Assembly (NCBI GenBank): GCA_902777335.1
Contig: CACYTF010000040.1
Location: forward strand, 1 to 53,425
Origin: an uncultured Eubacteriales bacterium
Lineage (GTDB): Bacteria; Bacillota; Clostridia; Christensenellales; Aristaeellaceae
DNA: 53,425 nt
Direction of reading: 5' to 3'
Shown: piece after piece, positions 41,255 through 49,791 of the stretch
How positions within the stretch are numbered: position 1 is the stretch's first letter
Layout: every line of letters starts with the position of its first letter
Made by a program: the position numbers and the translations under genes
Notes under the pieces: model-generated
Told to the model about the DNA's origin: nothing
The model's database searches: none
The model's input: only the letters and a program-made list of their open reading frames with translations

Positions 41255-43129
41255 ATGAACATCTACCACGATTCCCGCGATCTGGTCTACCGCATGCCCC
41301 GGGGCGCCACGCCCTGCGGGCAGGCGATGCGCCTGCGCGTTCGCACGGAGGACATGCGCCGGGTGACGCTGCGCCTGTGGTGGAAAAACGCGGAGCAGCT
41401 GCTGCCCATGAAGCCCGCCCACTCCGGCCTGTACGAGATCGAGTTTGACCTGCCCGAGGAGCCGGGCCTGCTCTGGTATTTCTTCATCGCCGAAGACAAC
41501 GAGGGCCGCACCTGGTACCTGGGCAACGCCGCGGACGGCCTGGGCGGCGCGGGCATGATGACCGACGCCCAGCCCGCGGGCTTCCAGGTGACGGTGTACG
41601 ACCCCGCCTATGAGACCCCGGCGTGGATGCGCAACGGCATCATGCTTCAGATCATGGTGGACCGGTACTGCTGCGAGGGCAAAAAGGACGTGAACAACCT
41701 GCCCCTCGCCTCCTACTACCACATCCGCTGGGACGACGACCCCGCGCTGATCATCAACGACGACAAGTACGGCGACAACTGCAACAACGACTACTTCGGC
41801 GGCAACCTGAAGGGCGTGCAGAAGAAGCTGGACTACATCGCGGGCCTGGGCGTGACGGTGCTGTACTTCAACCCGATCTTCAAGGCCCGGAGCAACCACA
41901 AGTACAACACCGGCGACTACATGACCATCGACCCCAGCTTCGGCACCGAGGCGGATTTTGTCGAGCTGTGCGCCGAGGCCAAAAAGCGGGGCATCCGCGT
42001 GATACTGGACGGCGTGTTCTCGCACACCGGGTCCGACAGCCTGTACTTCAACCGGGACGGCAGCTACGGCTCCGGCGGGGCCTACTACGACCCGAACTCC
42101 CCCTACCGCGAGTGGTACCGCTTCCGCCAGTGGCCGGACGACTACGAGTGCTGGTGGAACTTCAAGACCCTGCCCAACGTGGACGAGGAGACGGAGAGCT
42201 ACCAGAACTTCATCATCGACAGCGACGACAGCGTGTGCGCCCACTGGCTGCGCGCCGGGGCCTCCGGCTGGCGCCTGGACGTGGCCGACGAGCTGCCGAT
42301 GGCGTTCATCCGCAAGCTGCGCAAGCGCCTGCGCCGGGAAAAGCCCGACGCCGCGCTGATCGGCGAGGTGTGGGAGGACCCCACCAACAAGGTCACCTAC
42401 GGCGAAATGCGCTGCTACAGCCTGGGCGACACCCTGGACAGCTGCATGAACTACCCGCTGCGGGACGCGATACTGAATTTCATGCGCTTCCACTGCGACG
42501 CGGCGACCTTCGTGCGCCGGCTGGAGAGCCTGCGGGAGAACATGCCCGCCCCGTTCTTCTATTCGGAGATGAACCTGCTGGGCAGCCACGACACCCCCCG
42601 GGCCATCAGCGAGCTGGCCGACATCGGCGACATGGCCCCGGACCGCGTGTACCGCCACCCCTTCATGATGAGTCCCGACGACTACGCCCGGGGCCGGCGG
42701 CGGATGATCGCGGCCTGGCAGCTGATCTGCGCGCTGCCGGGCATGCCCTGCCTGTACTACGGCGACGAGGCGGGCCTGACCGGCATGGCCGACCCGTACA
42801 ACCGGGCCACCTATCCCTGGGGCCATGAGGACGCCGAGCTGGTGGACACCTACCGCAAGATCATGACCGACCGCATGAACAGCCCCGTGCTGCGCACCGG
42901 CACGCTGCACCTGACCGCCCTCGGCGCGGACGTGGTGCTGGTGGAGCGCCGGATCATCGGCGGCAAGGACGCCTTCGGCAAGAGCGCCAGGGACGCCATG
43001 CGCGTGCTGGCCGTGAACCGCTGCGGCGAGCTGCGGCGCATCGAATACGGCGGCCGGGTATGGGAGATCCCGCCGGAGTCCGCCGTGTGGCTGAAGAGCG
43101 ACAGCACCGTCAAGAAAAAGGCAAATTGA
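41255..43129 (+). CDS. GH13 alpha-glucan hydrolase (neopullulanase-like)
   Basis: This 624-residue protein has an N-terminal beta domain (about 1-110), then the GH13 barrel. The four conserved regions are visible: DGVFSHTG near 250, GWRLDVADE near 338 (nucleophile aspartate), ALIGEVWED near 370 (acid/base glutamate) and LLGSHDTPR near 450. YFGGNLKGVQKKLDYIAGLGVTVLYFNPIF is typical of cyclomaltodextrinase/neopullulanase enzymes. There is no signal peptide, so it acts in the cytoplasm, likely debranching or trimming glucans for GlgP. A strong hairpin follows. Confidence 0.93.
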   Translation: MNIYHDSRDLVYRMPRGATPCGQAMRLRVRTEDMRRVTLRLWWKNAEQLLPMKPAHSGLYEIEFDLPEEPGLLWYFFIAEDNEGRTWYLGNAADGLGGAGMMTDAQPAGFQVTVYDPAYETPAWMRNGIMLQIMVDRYCCEGKKDVNNLPLASYYHIRWDDDPALIINDDKYGDNCNNDYFGGNLKGVQKKLDYIAGLGVTVLYFNPIFKARSNHKYNTGDYMTIDPSFGTEADFVELCAEAKKRGIRVILDGVFSHTGSDSLYFNRDGSYGSGGAYYDPNSPYREWYRFRQWPDDYECWWNFKTLPNVDEETESYQNFIIDSDDSVCAHWLRAGASGWRLDVADELPMAFIRKLRKRLRREKPDAALIGEVWEDPTNKVTYGEMRCYSLGDTLDSCMNYPLRDAILNFMRFHCDAATFVRRLESLRENMPAPFFYSEMNLLGSHDTPRAISELADIGDMAPDRVYRHPFMMSPDDYARGRRRMIAAWQLICALPGMPCLYYGDEAGLTGMADPYNRATYPWGHEDAELVDTYRKIMTDRMNSPVLRTGTLHLTALGADVVLVERRIIGGKDAFGKSARDAMRVLAVNRCGELRRIEYGGRVWEIPPESAVWLKSDSTVKKKAN

Positions 43130-43136
43130 CCCATCT

Positions 43137-43179
43137 CAAAGCGCCCCGCCGCCGGATCGTCCGGCGGCGGGGCGCTTTG
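43137..43179 (+). terminator. Terminator of the glgP-GH13 operon
   Basis: A 20-bp perfect stem with loop TCG (CAAAGCGCCCCGCC... / ...GGCGGGGCGCTTTG), seven bases after the GH13 stop; the arm ends in TTT. Confidence 0.8.
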
Positions 43180-43181
43180 AA

Positions 43182-43253
43182 TGAGTCATGGGGACGGTTC
43201 ATCTGACTCATTTCACGCGTGAAATGAGTCAGATGAACCGTCCCCATGACTCA
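43182..43253. repeat. GGGGACGGTTC palindrome, copy 2
   Basis: A perfect 72-base palindrome centred on ACGCGT, containing GGGGACGGTTCATCTGACTC. It belongs with 26416-26483 by its GGGGACGGTTC core and flanking TGAGTCA/TGAGATA repeats. It encodes the last 12 codons and stop of the gene at 43213-43788. Confidence 0.9.
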
Positions 43254-43788
43254 CGAGTATCTCCTCCAGCGTCACCTGGTTGGCCAGGGCGGGTTCGGCG
43301 GCGCTCTTCTTCAGCCGCCGGGCGTTGACCTGGCGCAGGCGGGCGATCTCCTTTTCCTGGGACGTGATCAGATCCTGCATGCGGCGCACGGTTTCGGCGG
43401 CCTCGTCCTGCTGCTCCTTCAATTTGCGCCGGGCGTCGCTGACCTCCCTTTCCAGCTGCTCCACCTTCATGCGCTTCGCGCCGTCCTCTTTCTCGGCCAG
43501 TATGCGCAGGCCGCTCTCCCGGAACAGCGACACGTTCAGATCGCTGGCGCGGGTCTCCATTTCGTGGTAGTCGCTCTCAAAGGAGGCCATGCGGCTGCGC
43601 AGGCGGCGGATCTCCGCCTCCCGGCGCTCCAGCACCTGCTGCAAATTCTGCCGGATGGCCCGGTCCCTCTGCAGCTCCTGGCACCGCGTCCGGGCCTTCG
43701 TCAGCCCCCGGCGCAGGCTCATACAGCGCCAGGCCAGCCAGGCCGACAGCCCCCCCAGCGCCACGAGCGCGATGATCGCGTACAGCAA
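43213..43788 (-). CDS. Membrane-anchored coiled-coil protein
   Basis: This 191-residue protein has one N-terminal membrane helix (MLYAIIALVALGGLSAWLAW), then a long charged coiled coil (about residues 28-165, rich in R, E, Q and L heptads). No known family is recognised; the layout resembles small membrane scaffolds such as DivIVA/EzrA-like or RmuC-type fragments, but nothing specific supports those. TTG start with GGAAGAG upstream. The last 12 residues (SHGDGSSDSFHA) come from the palindrome at 43182-43253, so the original C-terminus was probably different. Confidence 0.7.
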   Translation of the reverse strand: MLYAIIALVALGGLSAWLAWRCMSLRRGLTKARTRCQELQRDRAIRQNLQQVLERREAEIRRLRSRMASFESDYHEMETRASDLNVSLFRESGLRILAEKEDGAKRMKVEQLEREVSDARRKLKEQQDEAAETVRRMQDLITSQEKEIARLRQVNARRLKKSAAEPALANQVTLEEILVSHGDGSSDSFHA

Positions 43789-43902
43789 TGTGCTCTTCCC
43801 CCATTCTTCTGCCTGCCATTATACCACATTCCCGGCCCCGCGGCCATTCGGGAACGCAAATCTTCGAATAATGTCATATTCTGTGCAAGTTCTGAGGTCC
43901 TG

Positions 43903-43953
43903 TCTCGATAACGAGAATATGTTGGTGACAAAACTGTCACTACGTGGTATAAT
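43903..43953 (+). promoter_or_regulatory. Promoter with palindromic operators before the AlbA_2 gene
   Basis: GTGACA (43925-43930), 17 bases, TATAAT (43948-43953). The -35 is one arm of GTGACA-AAAC-TGTCAC (43925-43940), and a second palindrome, TCTCG-ATAA-CGAGA (43903-43916), lies just upstream. Autoregulation is plausible. Confidence 0.6.
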
Positions 43954-43983
43954 AATATCACTTCAGAAAGCGAGGGCCAGGAC

Positions 43984-45318
43984 ATGAACTTGGGAAAAGA
44001 AACCGAAACGCTTGAATTCAAAAAAACAACCAGAGAAATGAAAGAGGCTATGATCTCCATATCCTCCATCCTGAATAAGCATGGAATCGGAACGCTCTAT
44101 TTCGGCGTGAAACCTACGGGGGACGTCTGCGGCCAGGACGTGTCCGAATCCTCGCTCAGAGATGTGTCGCGTTCTGTATATGAAAGCATACGGCCTCAGA
44201 TCTATCCGGCTATTGAAGAAATCATCCTGGACGGGAAGCATTTGATCAAGGTGGAATTCAACGGCAACAATGTGCCGTATTCCGCCGCTGGCAGATACTA
44301 TCTTCGGACCGCTGACGAAGATCGGGAGGTTACGCCCGAAGAACTGAAGAGCTTCTTCGTTGCAAACGAGTATCGGGAGAAATGGGAGAAAAACCCCTCT
44401 GCTGTTTCGACGAAACAGGTAGATAAGAATTCCGTCAAAGCATTTTGGCAGAAGGCCGTTTCCGCCGGAAGAATACCGGAAGGAAGGTATACTTGCCCCA
44501 TCATTCTGAAGCGGTATGGACTCGTCAATGGCGACAAACTCAACAATGCAGGCGAGTATCTTTTCGGAAGCACACATCTGGTCACGCTGAAAGCTGCCAT
44601 TTTTGCGACAGATGAAAAACTCACGTTCCTCGACATGAAGCTCTTTGAGGACAACATCTATAATCTGCTCGGAACAGCGGAAGATTATATACTGAAAAAC
44701 ATCCGGTGGAGAAGCGAGATCCTCGGCACAGAGAGAACTGAGATACCGGAAATTCCTGTGGCAGTTATCAGAGAGGTTTTGGCCAACGGCTTCGCCCACG
44801 CGGTTTACAACAGCCGCACAAATCACGAGATTTGTATTCATCCCGGAATGATCACCATCTATAGCCCCGGCGAATATGCCAGCAATCACAAGCCGGAAGA
44901 CTACATGAAGGGGAATTATGAATCCGTGATCCGCAACGCCACGATTGCCAAAATCCTCTATCTCAACAAGTCGATTGAACAGTTCGGAAGCGGCTTTAAG
45001 CGCATCAACAGCCTGTGCAAGGATGCCGGAATCCGCTTCTCCTATGAAAGTGACGCGCTTGGCTTCAAGTTCATCCTGTACAGGCCGCAGCTTCAAAGTG
45101 ACATTCCCAGCGTCACTTTGGATGTCACTTTGAACGGAACTGAGATGGCTGTTCTTGCCATTCTCAAGCAAAAGCCGAATTCTTCACGGGGCGAGATCGC
45201 GGACAAGATCTCCAAAACAGTCAGAACAGTGCAGAGAGCGTTGGACGCTTTGAGAGAGAAAGGATACATCCGTCGCGTCGGCTCGAAGCAAGAGCCAAGG
45301 TGGGAAATACTGAGATGA
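43984..45318 (+). CDS. AlbA_2-domain transcriptional regulator (RecG-like/Schlafen-type)
   Basis: This 444-residue protein has an N-terminal AlbA_2 (DUF4062/Schlafen-AlbA) domain (about 8-120; ETLEFKKTTREMKEAMISISSILN, GTLYFGVKPTG), a middle HATPase_c_4-like domain (about 240-365; PVAVIREVLANGFAHAVY, GSGFKRINSLC) and a C-terminal winged helix (about 385-440; NSSRGEIADKISKTVRTVQRALDALREKGYIRR). The family are putative ATP-dependent regulators. The base composition is clearly richer in A and T than its neighbours, which suggests transfer. Confidence 0.85.
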   Translation: MNLGKETETLEFKKTTREMKEAMISISSILNKHGIGTLYFGVKPTGDVCGQDVSESSLRDVSRSVYESIRPQIYPAIEEIILDGKHLIKVEFNGNNVPYSAAGRYYLRTADEDREVTPEELKSFFVANEYREKWEKNPSAVSTKQVDKNSVKAFWQKAVSAGRIPEGRYTCPIILKRYGLVNGDKLNNAGEYLFGSTHLVTLKAAIFATDEKLTFLDMKLFEDNIYNLLGTAEDYILKNIRWRSEILGTERTEIPEIPVAVIREVLANGFAHAVYNSRTNHEICIHPGMITIYSPGEYASNHKPEDYMKGNYESVIRNATIAKILYLNKSIEQFGSGFKRINSLCKDAGIRFSYESDALGFKFILYRPQLQSDIPSVTLDVTLNGTEMAVLAILKQKPNSSRGEIADKISKTVRTVQRALDALREKGYIRRVGSKQEPRWEILR

Positions 45319-45382
45319 ATCGGTTGAAAGGTCGGTTCTCAGAGATACTCGATAGATAAACCTGAAATTTATGTGCCGTTAC

Positions 45383-45412
45383 GCAGGATTTTTAGCGCCC
45401 GTCGTAGAATAG
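45383..45412 (+). promoter_or_regulatory. Sigma-H-like promoter of the Spo0A-like gene
   Basis: GCAGGATTT (45383-45391) and GTAGAATAG (45404-45412) are 12 bases apart. They fit the Bacillus sigma-H consensus (RNAGGAWWW, 11-12 bases, RNNGAATWW) except the last base. In Bacillus spo0A itself uses a sigma-H promoter. The ATG is 45 bases downstream. Confidence 0.45.
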
Positions 45413-45456
45413 AAATGGTTGCGGTTATAACACAATAACCTGTGGAGGTTGCAGCC

Positions 45457-46188
45457 ATGAGCGAGCCCCGGAAACGCGCCGTCGCGGCAGGCCTTTCGGG
45501 AAGCGCCGTGTGTTCGCTGCGCGGCGCGCTGGCGGGCGCCGGCGTCGAGCTGGTCGCCGAGGCGCCGGACGTGGCGGGCGGCCTGCGGCTGATCCGCGAG
45601 CTGGAGCCCGATGTGGCGGTGGCCGGCGCGGTCATGCCCGGCATGGATGGCGTGGCCTTCGCCGAGGCGGTGGGCGCGCTGCGGCTGAACGTTCGGCCCG
45701 CGATACTGTTGCTCCGGCCCGCGGGGCTGCGATTGCCCGGTCAGGCGCGGCTGACAGGGCTGGACGCGGCGGTGCTGGACGCGCCGCCGGACGCCGGGGC
45801 CATCGCCCGGGCGCTTGCGCAGGTGGACGAGGGCGCCGCGCTGCCGGCGAACCTGGCCGCGCGCCTGAAGCAGCTGCTGGACGCCCTGGGCGTGCCGCAG
45901 CATCCGGGCCGGCTGTGCCTGGAGCGGGCCATCGCCCTGGTCTGGCGGGACCGCCGGCGGGTGCGCGCGCTGAAGGACAGCCTGTATCCGGCGCTGGCCC
46001 GACAGACGGGGCTGAGCTGCGCCCAGGTGGAGCGCGCGCTGCGCCACGTGATCGACGTGGCCTGGCGCACCGGCGCCATCGGCGAGCAGCACAGGATATT
46101 CGGAGACACAATCGACGCAAGGCGCGGCAAGCCCACCTGCGGCGAGATGATCGCGCAGCTTGCGGAAGAACTGCGATGGGAGGGATGA
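45457..46188 (+). CDS. Spo0A-like regulator with degenerate receiver
   Basis: The 243-residue protein ends in a clear Spo0A DNA-binding domain (about 135-243): LDALGVPQHPGRLCLERAIALVW, LYPALARQTGLSCAQVERALRHVIDVAW, FGDTIDARRGKPTCGEMIAQLAEELR. The recognition helix keeps the VERA-RH residues of Spo0A. The N-terminal domain aligns with a receiver (EPDVAVAGAVMPGMDGVAF), but the phosphorylated aspartate is glycine 57, the acidic pair is AAG (10-12), the switch threonine is arginine (LLLRPAG) and the conserved lysine is lost (LDAPP). It cannot be a normal phosphorylated regulator. ATG 45457 follows GGAGG; deoB starts three bases after its stop. Confidence 0.85.
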   Translation: MSEPRKRAVAAGLSGSAVCSLRGALAGAGVELVAEAPDVAGGLRLIRELEPDVAVAGAVMPGMDGVAFAEAVGALRLNVRPAILLLRPAGLRLPGQARLTGLDAAVLDAPPDAGAIARALAQVDEGAALPANLAARLKQLLDALGVPQHPGRLCLERAIALVWRDRRRVRALKDSLYPALARQTGLSCAQVERALRHVIDVAWRTGAIGEQHRIFGDTIDARRGKPTCGEMIAQLAEELRWEG

Positions 46189-46190
46189 CC

Positions 46191-47369
46191 ATGAAAAAGA
46201 TGAAGCGCGTCGCTGTGATCGTGCTGGACGGCGCAGGCGCCGGCTGGCAGCCGGACGCCGCCAAATACGGCGACGAGGGCGCCAACACGCTCAAACACGT
46301 GATCGAGCAGGCCAATCCGAGCATACCGAACTTAGAGGAGCTGGGCATACGGCACCTGCTGGGCCTGCAGGGCATTGGCGCGGACGACCCCATCGGCTGC
46401 TACGGCACGATGCTGGAGCAGGCCGCCGGCAAGGACACCACCACCGGCCACTGGGAGATCGCGGGCCTCACGCTGCACGACCCCTTCCCCACCTATCCCA
46501 ACGGCTTCCCGCCGGAGGTGATACAGGCGTTTGAGGAAGAGACCGGCATGGGCGTGATCGGCAACAAGGTGGCCTCGGGCACCGAGATCATCAAGGAGCT
46601 GGGCGCGGAGCACCTGCGCACCGGCAAGCTGATCGTGTACACCTCCGCCGACAGCGTGTTCCAGGTGGCCGCCCACGAGGCGGTGCTGCCCGCCATGGAG
46701 CTGTGGCACGTGTGCCGCATCGCCCGGCGCATACTGAAGGGCGAGCACAACGTGGGCCGCGTGATCGCCCGCCCGTTCGAGGGCAACGTGGGCGAATTCG
46801 TGCGCACGTCCAACCGGCGCGACTTCTCGGTGGACCCCACCGGCCGCACCATGCTGGACGCGGTGAAGAGCGCGGGCTACGACGTGCTGGGCGTGGGCAA
46901 GATCGAAGACATCTTCAACCACCGGGGCCTGACCCAGTCCAACCACGCCGCCGGCAACCCGGCCTGCATCGACGCCACCATCGAGTACCTGAAGAAGGAC
47001 CGCTGGCGCGGGCTGCTGTTCGTGAACTTAGTGGATACCGACATGCTGTACGGCCATCGGCGCGACGTGCCCGGCTTTGCCCGGTCGCTGGAGGAATTCG
47101 ACAGGCGGCTGCCGGAGATCATGCGCCTGCTGGGCGAGGACGGCCTGCTGATCCTCACCGCCGACCACGGCTGCGACCCGTCCTACACCGCTCACACCGA
47201 CCACACCCGCGAGCGCGTGCCGCTGCTGGCGTGGGGCCTGGGCGTCGAGGAGGGCGTGAACCTGGGCGAGCGCCGCACCTTCGCGGACATCTCCGCCACG
47301 GTGCTGGAGGCGCTGGGCGTGTCCGAAAAGCTGGACGGCACGTCCTTCTACCGGGATATCGCGCTGTAA
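46191..47369 (+). CDS. deoB: Phosphopentomutase
   Basis: DeoB interconverts ribose-1-phosphate (or deoxyribose-1-phosphate) and the 5-phosphate, linking nucleoside breakdown to the pentose pathway. The 392-residue protein is full length with alkaline-phosphatase-fold metal motifs: RVAVIVLDGAGAGWQPDAAKYGDEGANTL near residue 5, GKDTTTGHWEIAG near 82 and LILTADHGCDPSYTAHTDHTRERVPLL near 320. GGGAGGG, inside the end of the Spo0A-like gene, precedes ATG 46191, so the two are translationally linked. Confidence 0.96.
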   Translation: MKKMKRVAVIVLDGAGAGWQPDAAKYGDEGANTLKHVIEQANPSIPNLEELGIRHLLGLQGIGADDPIGCYGTMLEQAAGKDTTTGHWEIAGLTLHDPFPTYPNGFPPEVIQAFEEETGMGVIGNKVASGTEIIKELGAEHLRTGKLIVYTSADSVFQVAAHEAVLPAMELWHVCRIARRILKGEHNVGRVIARPFEGNVGEFVRTSNRRDFSVDPTGRTMLDAVKSAGYDVLGVGKIEDIFNHRGLTQSNHAAGNPACIDATIEYLKKDRWRGLLFVNLVDTDMLYGHRRDVPGFARSLEEFDRRLPEIMRLLGEDGLLILTADHGCDPSYTAHTDHTRERVPLLAWGLGVEEGVNLGERRTFADISATVLEALGVSEKLDGTSFYRDIAL

Positions 47370-47422
47370 CGCCATTATGTGACCGCGGGCCCGCGAATCG
47401 CCCACATTTTACAAAAAAGGGC

Positions 47423-47451
47423 TTTTCATTTCCCGTGGTATGGGGTAGAAT
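47423..47451 (+). promoter_or_regulatory. Possible promoter of gap
   Basis: TTTTCA (47423-47428), 17 bases, TAGAAT (47446-47451). This gives a 70-base leader before gap. Confidence 0.45.
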
Positions 47452-47527
47452 GATAAATGTAATTATAGGTGTGCAGGGCCCCGCGCCCGCCGCCATAATG
47501 TGATACTATTTTAGGGAGGTTTTTCCA

Positions 47528-48598
47528 ATGGCTGTTAAAGTTGCTATCAATGGTTTTGGCCGCATCGGCCGCCTGGCTTTCCGTCAGATGTTTGGCGCTG
47601 AGGGCTATGAAGTCGTCGCCATCAACGACCTGACCAGCCCCGCGATGCTGGCGCACCTGCTGAAGTACGATACCGCCCAGAAGGGTTACTGCGGCGTCAT
47701 CGGCGAGAACAAGCACACCGTCAGCTCCAAGGAGCCCGTGTTCGAGGAAGACGGCAAGACCGTGAAGGTCCCCGGCTCCATCACCGTGGACGGCAAGGAG
47801 ATCACCATCTACGCCGAGCCCAAGGCCCAGAACCTGCCCTGGGGCAAGCTGAACGTGGACGTCGTGCTGGAGTGCACCGGCTTCTACACCTCCAAGGCCA
47901 AGAGCCAGGCGCACATCGACGCCGGCGCCAAGAAGGTCGTCATCTCCGCCCCCGCCGGCAACGACCTGCCCACCATCGTCTACAACGTGAACCACAAGAC
48001 CCTGAAGCCCGAAGATACCATCATCTCCGCCGCTTCCTGCACCACCAACTGCCTGGCCCCGATGACCAAGGCTCTGAACGACACCTTCCCGATCGTCAGC
48101 GGCATCATGACCACCGTGCATGCCTACACCGGCGATCAGATGATCCTGGACGGCCCGCATCGCAAGGGCGACCTGCAGCGTGCCCGTGCCGGCGCCGCCA
48201 ACATCGTGCCCAACAGCACCGGCGCCGCCAAGGCCATCGGCCTGGTCATCCCCGAGCTGAACGGCAAGCTGATCGGCTCCGCCCAGCGCGTGCCCACCCC
48301 CACCGGCTCCACCACCATCCTGGTCGCCGTCGTGAAGGGCAAGGACGTCACCAAGGAAGCCATCAACGCCGCCATGCAGGCCCAGGCTTCTGAGTCCTTC
48401 GGCTACACCACCGAGAAGCTGGTCTCCAGCGACATCATCGGCATGACCTATGGCAGCCTGTTCGACGCCAACCAGACCATGGTCAGCAAGATCGACGACG
48501 ACACCGCTCAGGTGCAGGTCGTGTCCTGGTATGACAACGAGAACAGCTACACCAGCCAGATGGTCCGCACCATCAAGTACTTCGCCGAGTTGAAGTAA
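47528..48598 (+). CDS. gap: Glyceraldehyde-3-phosphate dehydrogenase
   Basis: GAPDH converts glyceraldehyde-3-phosphate to 1,3-bisphosphoglycerate in glycolysis. The 356-residue protein has the NAD-binding [17 protein letters not shown], the catalytic cysteine in [12 protein letters not shown] near residue 170, TVHAYTGDQ near 198, RRxR-equivalent residues [21 protein letters not shown] near 218 and the C-terminal [24 protein letters not shown]. It is slightly longer than usual (about 335), the extra residues lying near [28 protein letters not shown]. Codon use is strongly biased, as for a highly expressed gene. GGGAGG precedes the ATG. It borders the mobile element. Confidence 0.98.
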   Translation: MAVKVAINGFGRIGRLAFRQMFGAEGYEVVAINDLTSPAMLAHLLKYDTAQKGYCGVIGENKHTVSSKEPVFEEDGKTVKVPGSITVDGKEITIYAEPKAQNLPWGKLNVDVVLECTGFYTSKAKSQAHIDAGAKKVVISAPAGNDLPTIVYNVNHKTLKPEDTIISAASCTTNCLAPMTKALNDTFPIVSGIMTTVHAYTGDQMILDGPHRKGDLQRARAGAANIVPNSTGAAKAIGLVIPELNGKLIGSAQRVPTPTGSTTILVAVVKGKDVTKEAINAAMQAQASESFGYTTEKLVSSDIIGMTYGSLFDANQTMVSKIDDDTAQVQVVSWYDNENSYTSQMVRTIKYFAELK

Positions 48599-48719
48599 TT
48601 GCGGCACAGGGGTTTTCGGGATTCTGCGGAAGCAGATGAATGAAGACCACTACGAAAAATGTTGAATTACCCACATAAACCGTTTCATCGCGGGATATGA
48701 AGGTATGATAAACGTTTAT

Positions 48720-48762
48720 CCTCTCTTTCCAATCAGAACATGGACGGAAAGAGAGGTTTTTC
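48720..48762 (+). terminator. Terminator-like hairpin covering the integrase ribosome site
   Basis: CCTCTCTTTCC (48720-48730) pairs with GGAAAGAGAGG (48746-48756), followed by TTTTT. The 3' arm holds the Shine-Dalgarno AGAGAGG, seven bases before ATG 48764. The structure could both end transcription and block translation of the integrase. Confidence 0.65.
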
Positions 48763-48763
48763 T

Positions 48764-49669
48764 ATGGAAATCAGCATGGTGATTCAGGAGTTCGGATTTG
48801 ATTGTAGGATTCGCAAGCTGTCGCCCAAGACGATTGAGAACTATGGGAAACAGTTATCCTATCTTCAAAGGTATTTGGCACAGGAACACGGCATCACCGC
48901 GATTGAAGCAGTCAGGAGCATCCACATCAAGCAATTCCTTGCCATGATGGACGATAAGGGCAGGAAGCCGCAATACATCAACGACCTGTTGAAGGTGTTC
49001 AAGACCTTCTTCAACTACTGTGAGAAGGAAGGGCATGTCAAGACAAGTCCTGCCGCGGGAATCCGCAACATGAAGCAACCGAAGACCGTCATCATGACCT
49101 TTTCAGAAGGTGAAATCCGTGGTCTGCTGAATTATTACAATGGTCAGGATTTCCTAAACATGCGGAACAAAGCGATAATAGCTATGCTCTTTGATACAGG
49201 TATGCGGTTGGCTGAGGTCCTTAACCTTCACGCAGAGCAAATCCATGATGATTATATCCTCGTTCACGGCAAGGGAAACAAGGAAAGGCTTGTCCCTGTT
49301 TCGCCCTTCCTTGCCAAGCTGCTGTTGCGGTATAGGGTTGTCAGAGATAGCTATTTTAAGGACAAAGCAATCCCAGAAGGCTTTGTCTTCGTCTCCAATC
49401 GGGGAAAACGTCTTACCTCCGAAGTGGTCCGAACAATGTTGATTCAAGCGGCGAAGGAAATCGGCGTCAATCCACAGGTCCGCGTGTCCCCGCACACATG
49501 CCGCCATACCTTCGCCCATCTCCAGTTGAAAAACGGCTTGGACCTTTACAGTCTTTCACGCCTGATGGGACATGAGAACATCGCCATCACCCAACGCTAT
49601 TTGGCAGGTTTACAGAATACCGAAATCGTGAAAGCGGCACAGAGAACGGGCGTGCTGGCAAACCTGTAA
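48764..49669 (+). CDS. Tyrosine recombinase/integrase
   Basis: This 301-residue site-specific recombinase has an N-terminal SAM-like core-binding domain (about 1-90; RKLSPKTIENYGKQLSYLQRYL) and a catalytic domain with the full set of residues: R in DTGMRLAEVLNL near 147, K in HGKGNKERLVPV near 172, H-x-x-R in SPHTCRHTFAHL near 243, H in LMGHENIAI near 269 and the nucleophile Y in TQRYLAG near 279. It is XerC/D-like in size and is presumably the element's integrase. It sits at the left border of the AT-rich island. Confidence 0.92.
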   Translation: MEISMVIQEFGFDCRIRKLSPKTIENYGKQLSYLQRYLAQEHGITAIEAVRSIHIKQFLAMMDDKGRKPQYINDLLKVFKTFFNYCEKEGHVKTSPAAGIRNMKQPKTVIMTFSEGEIRGLLNYYNGQDFLNMRNKAIIAMLFDTGMRLAEVLNLHAEQIHDDYILVHGKGNKERLVPVSPFLAKLLLRYRVVRDSYFKDKAIPEGFVFVSNRGKRLTSEVVRTMLIQAAKEIGVNPQVRVSPHTCRHTFAHLQLKNGLDLYSLSRLMGHENIAITQRYLAGLQNTEIVKAAQRTGVLANL

Positions 49670-49675
49670 TCAAAG

Positions 49676-49715
49676 CTGGTGGGATGGTTTGGAGCATCCC
49701 ACCAGTATGTTTTAG
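49676..49715 (+). terminator. Terminator after the integrase
   Basis: CTGGTGGGATG (49676-49686) pairs with CATCCCACCAG (49695-49705), followed by TATGTTTTA. Confidence 0.7.
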
Positions 49716-49791
49716 GAAATCCGTGCGTGAAGAAAGCAGGATTAGAGCAACTTTGAGCAAAAATGAAATGCCGTGGAGCAACATCACAGCA

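Noticed and set aside
48600..48720. Attachment site of the integrated element near the end of gap
   Set aside because: The other end of the element is outside the window, so no direct repeat can be compared and no exact site is claimed.
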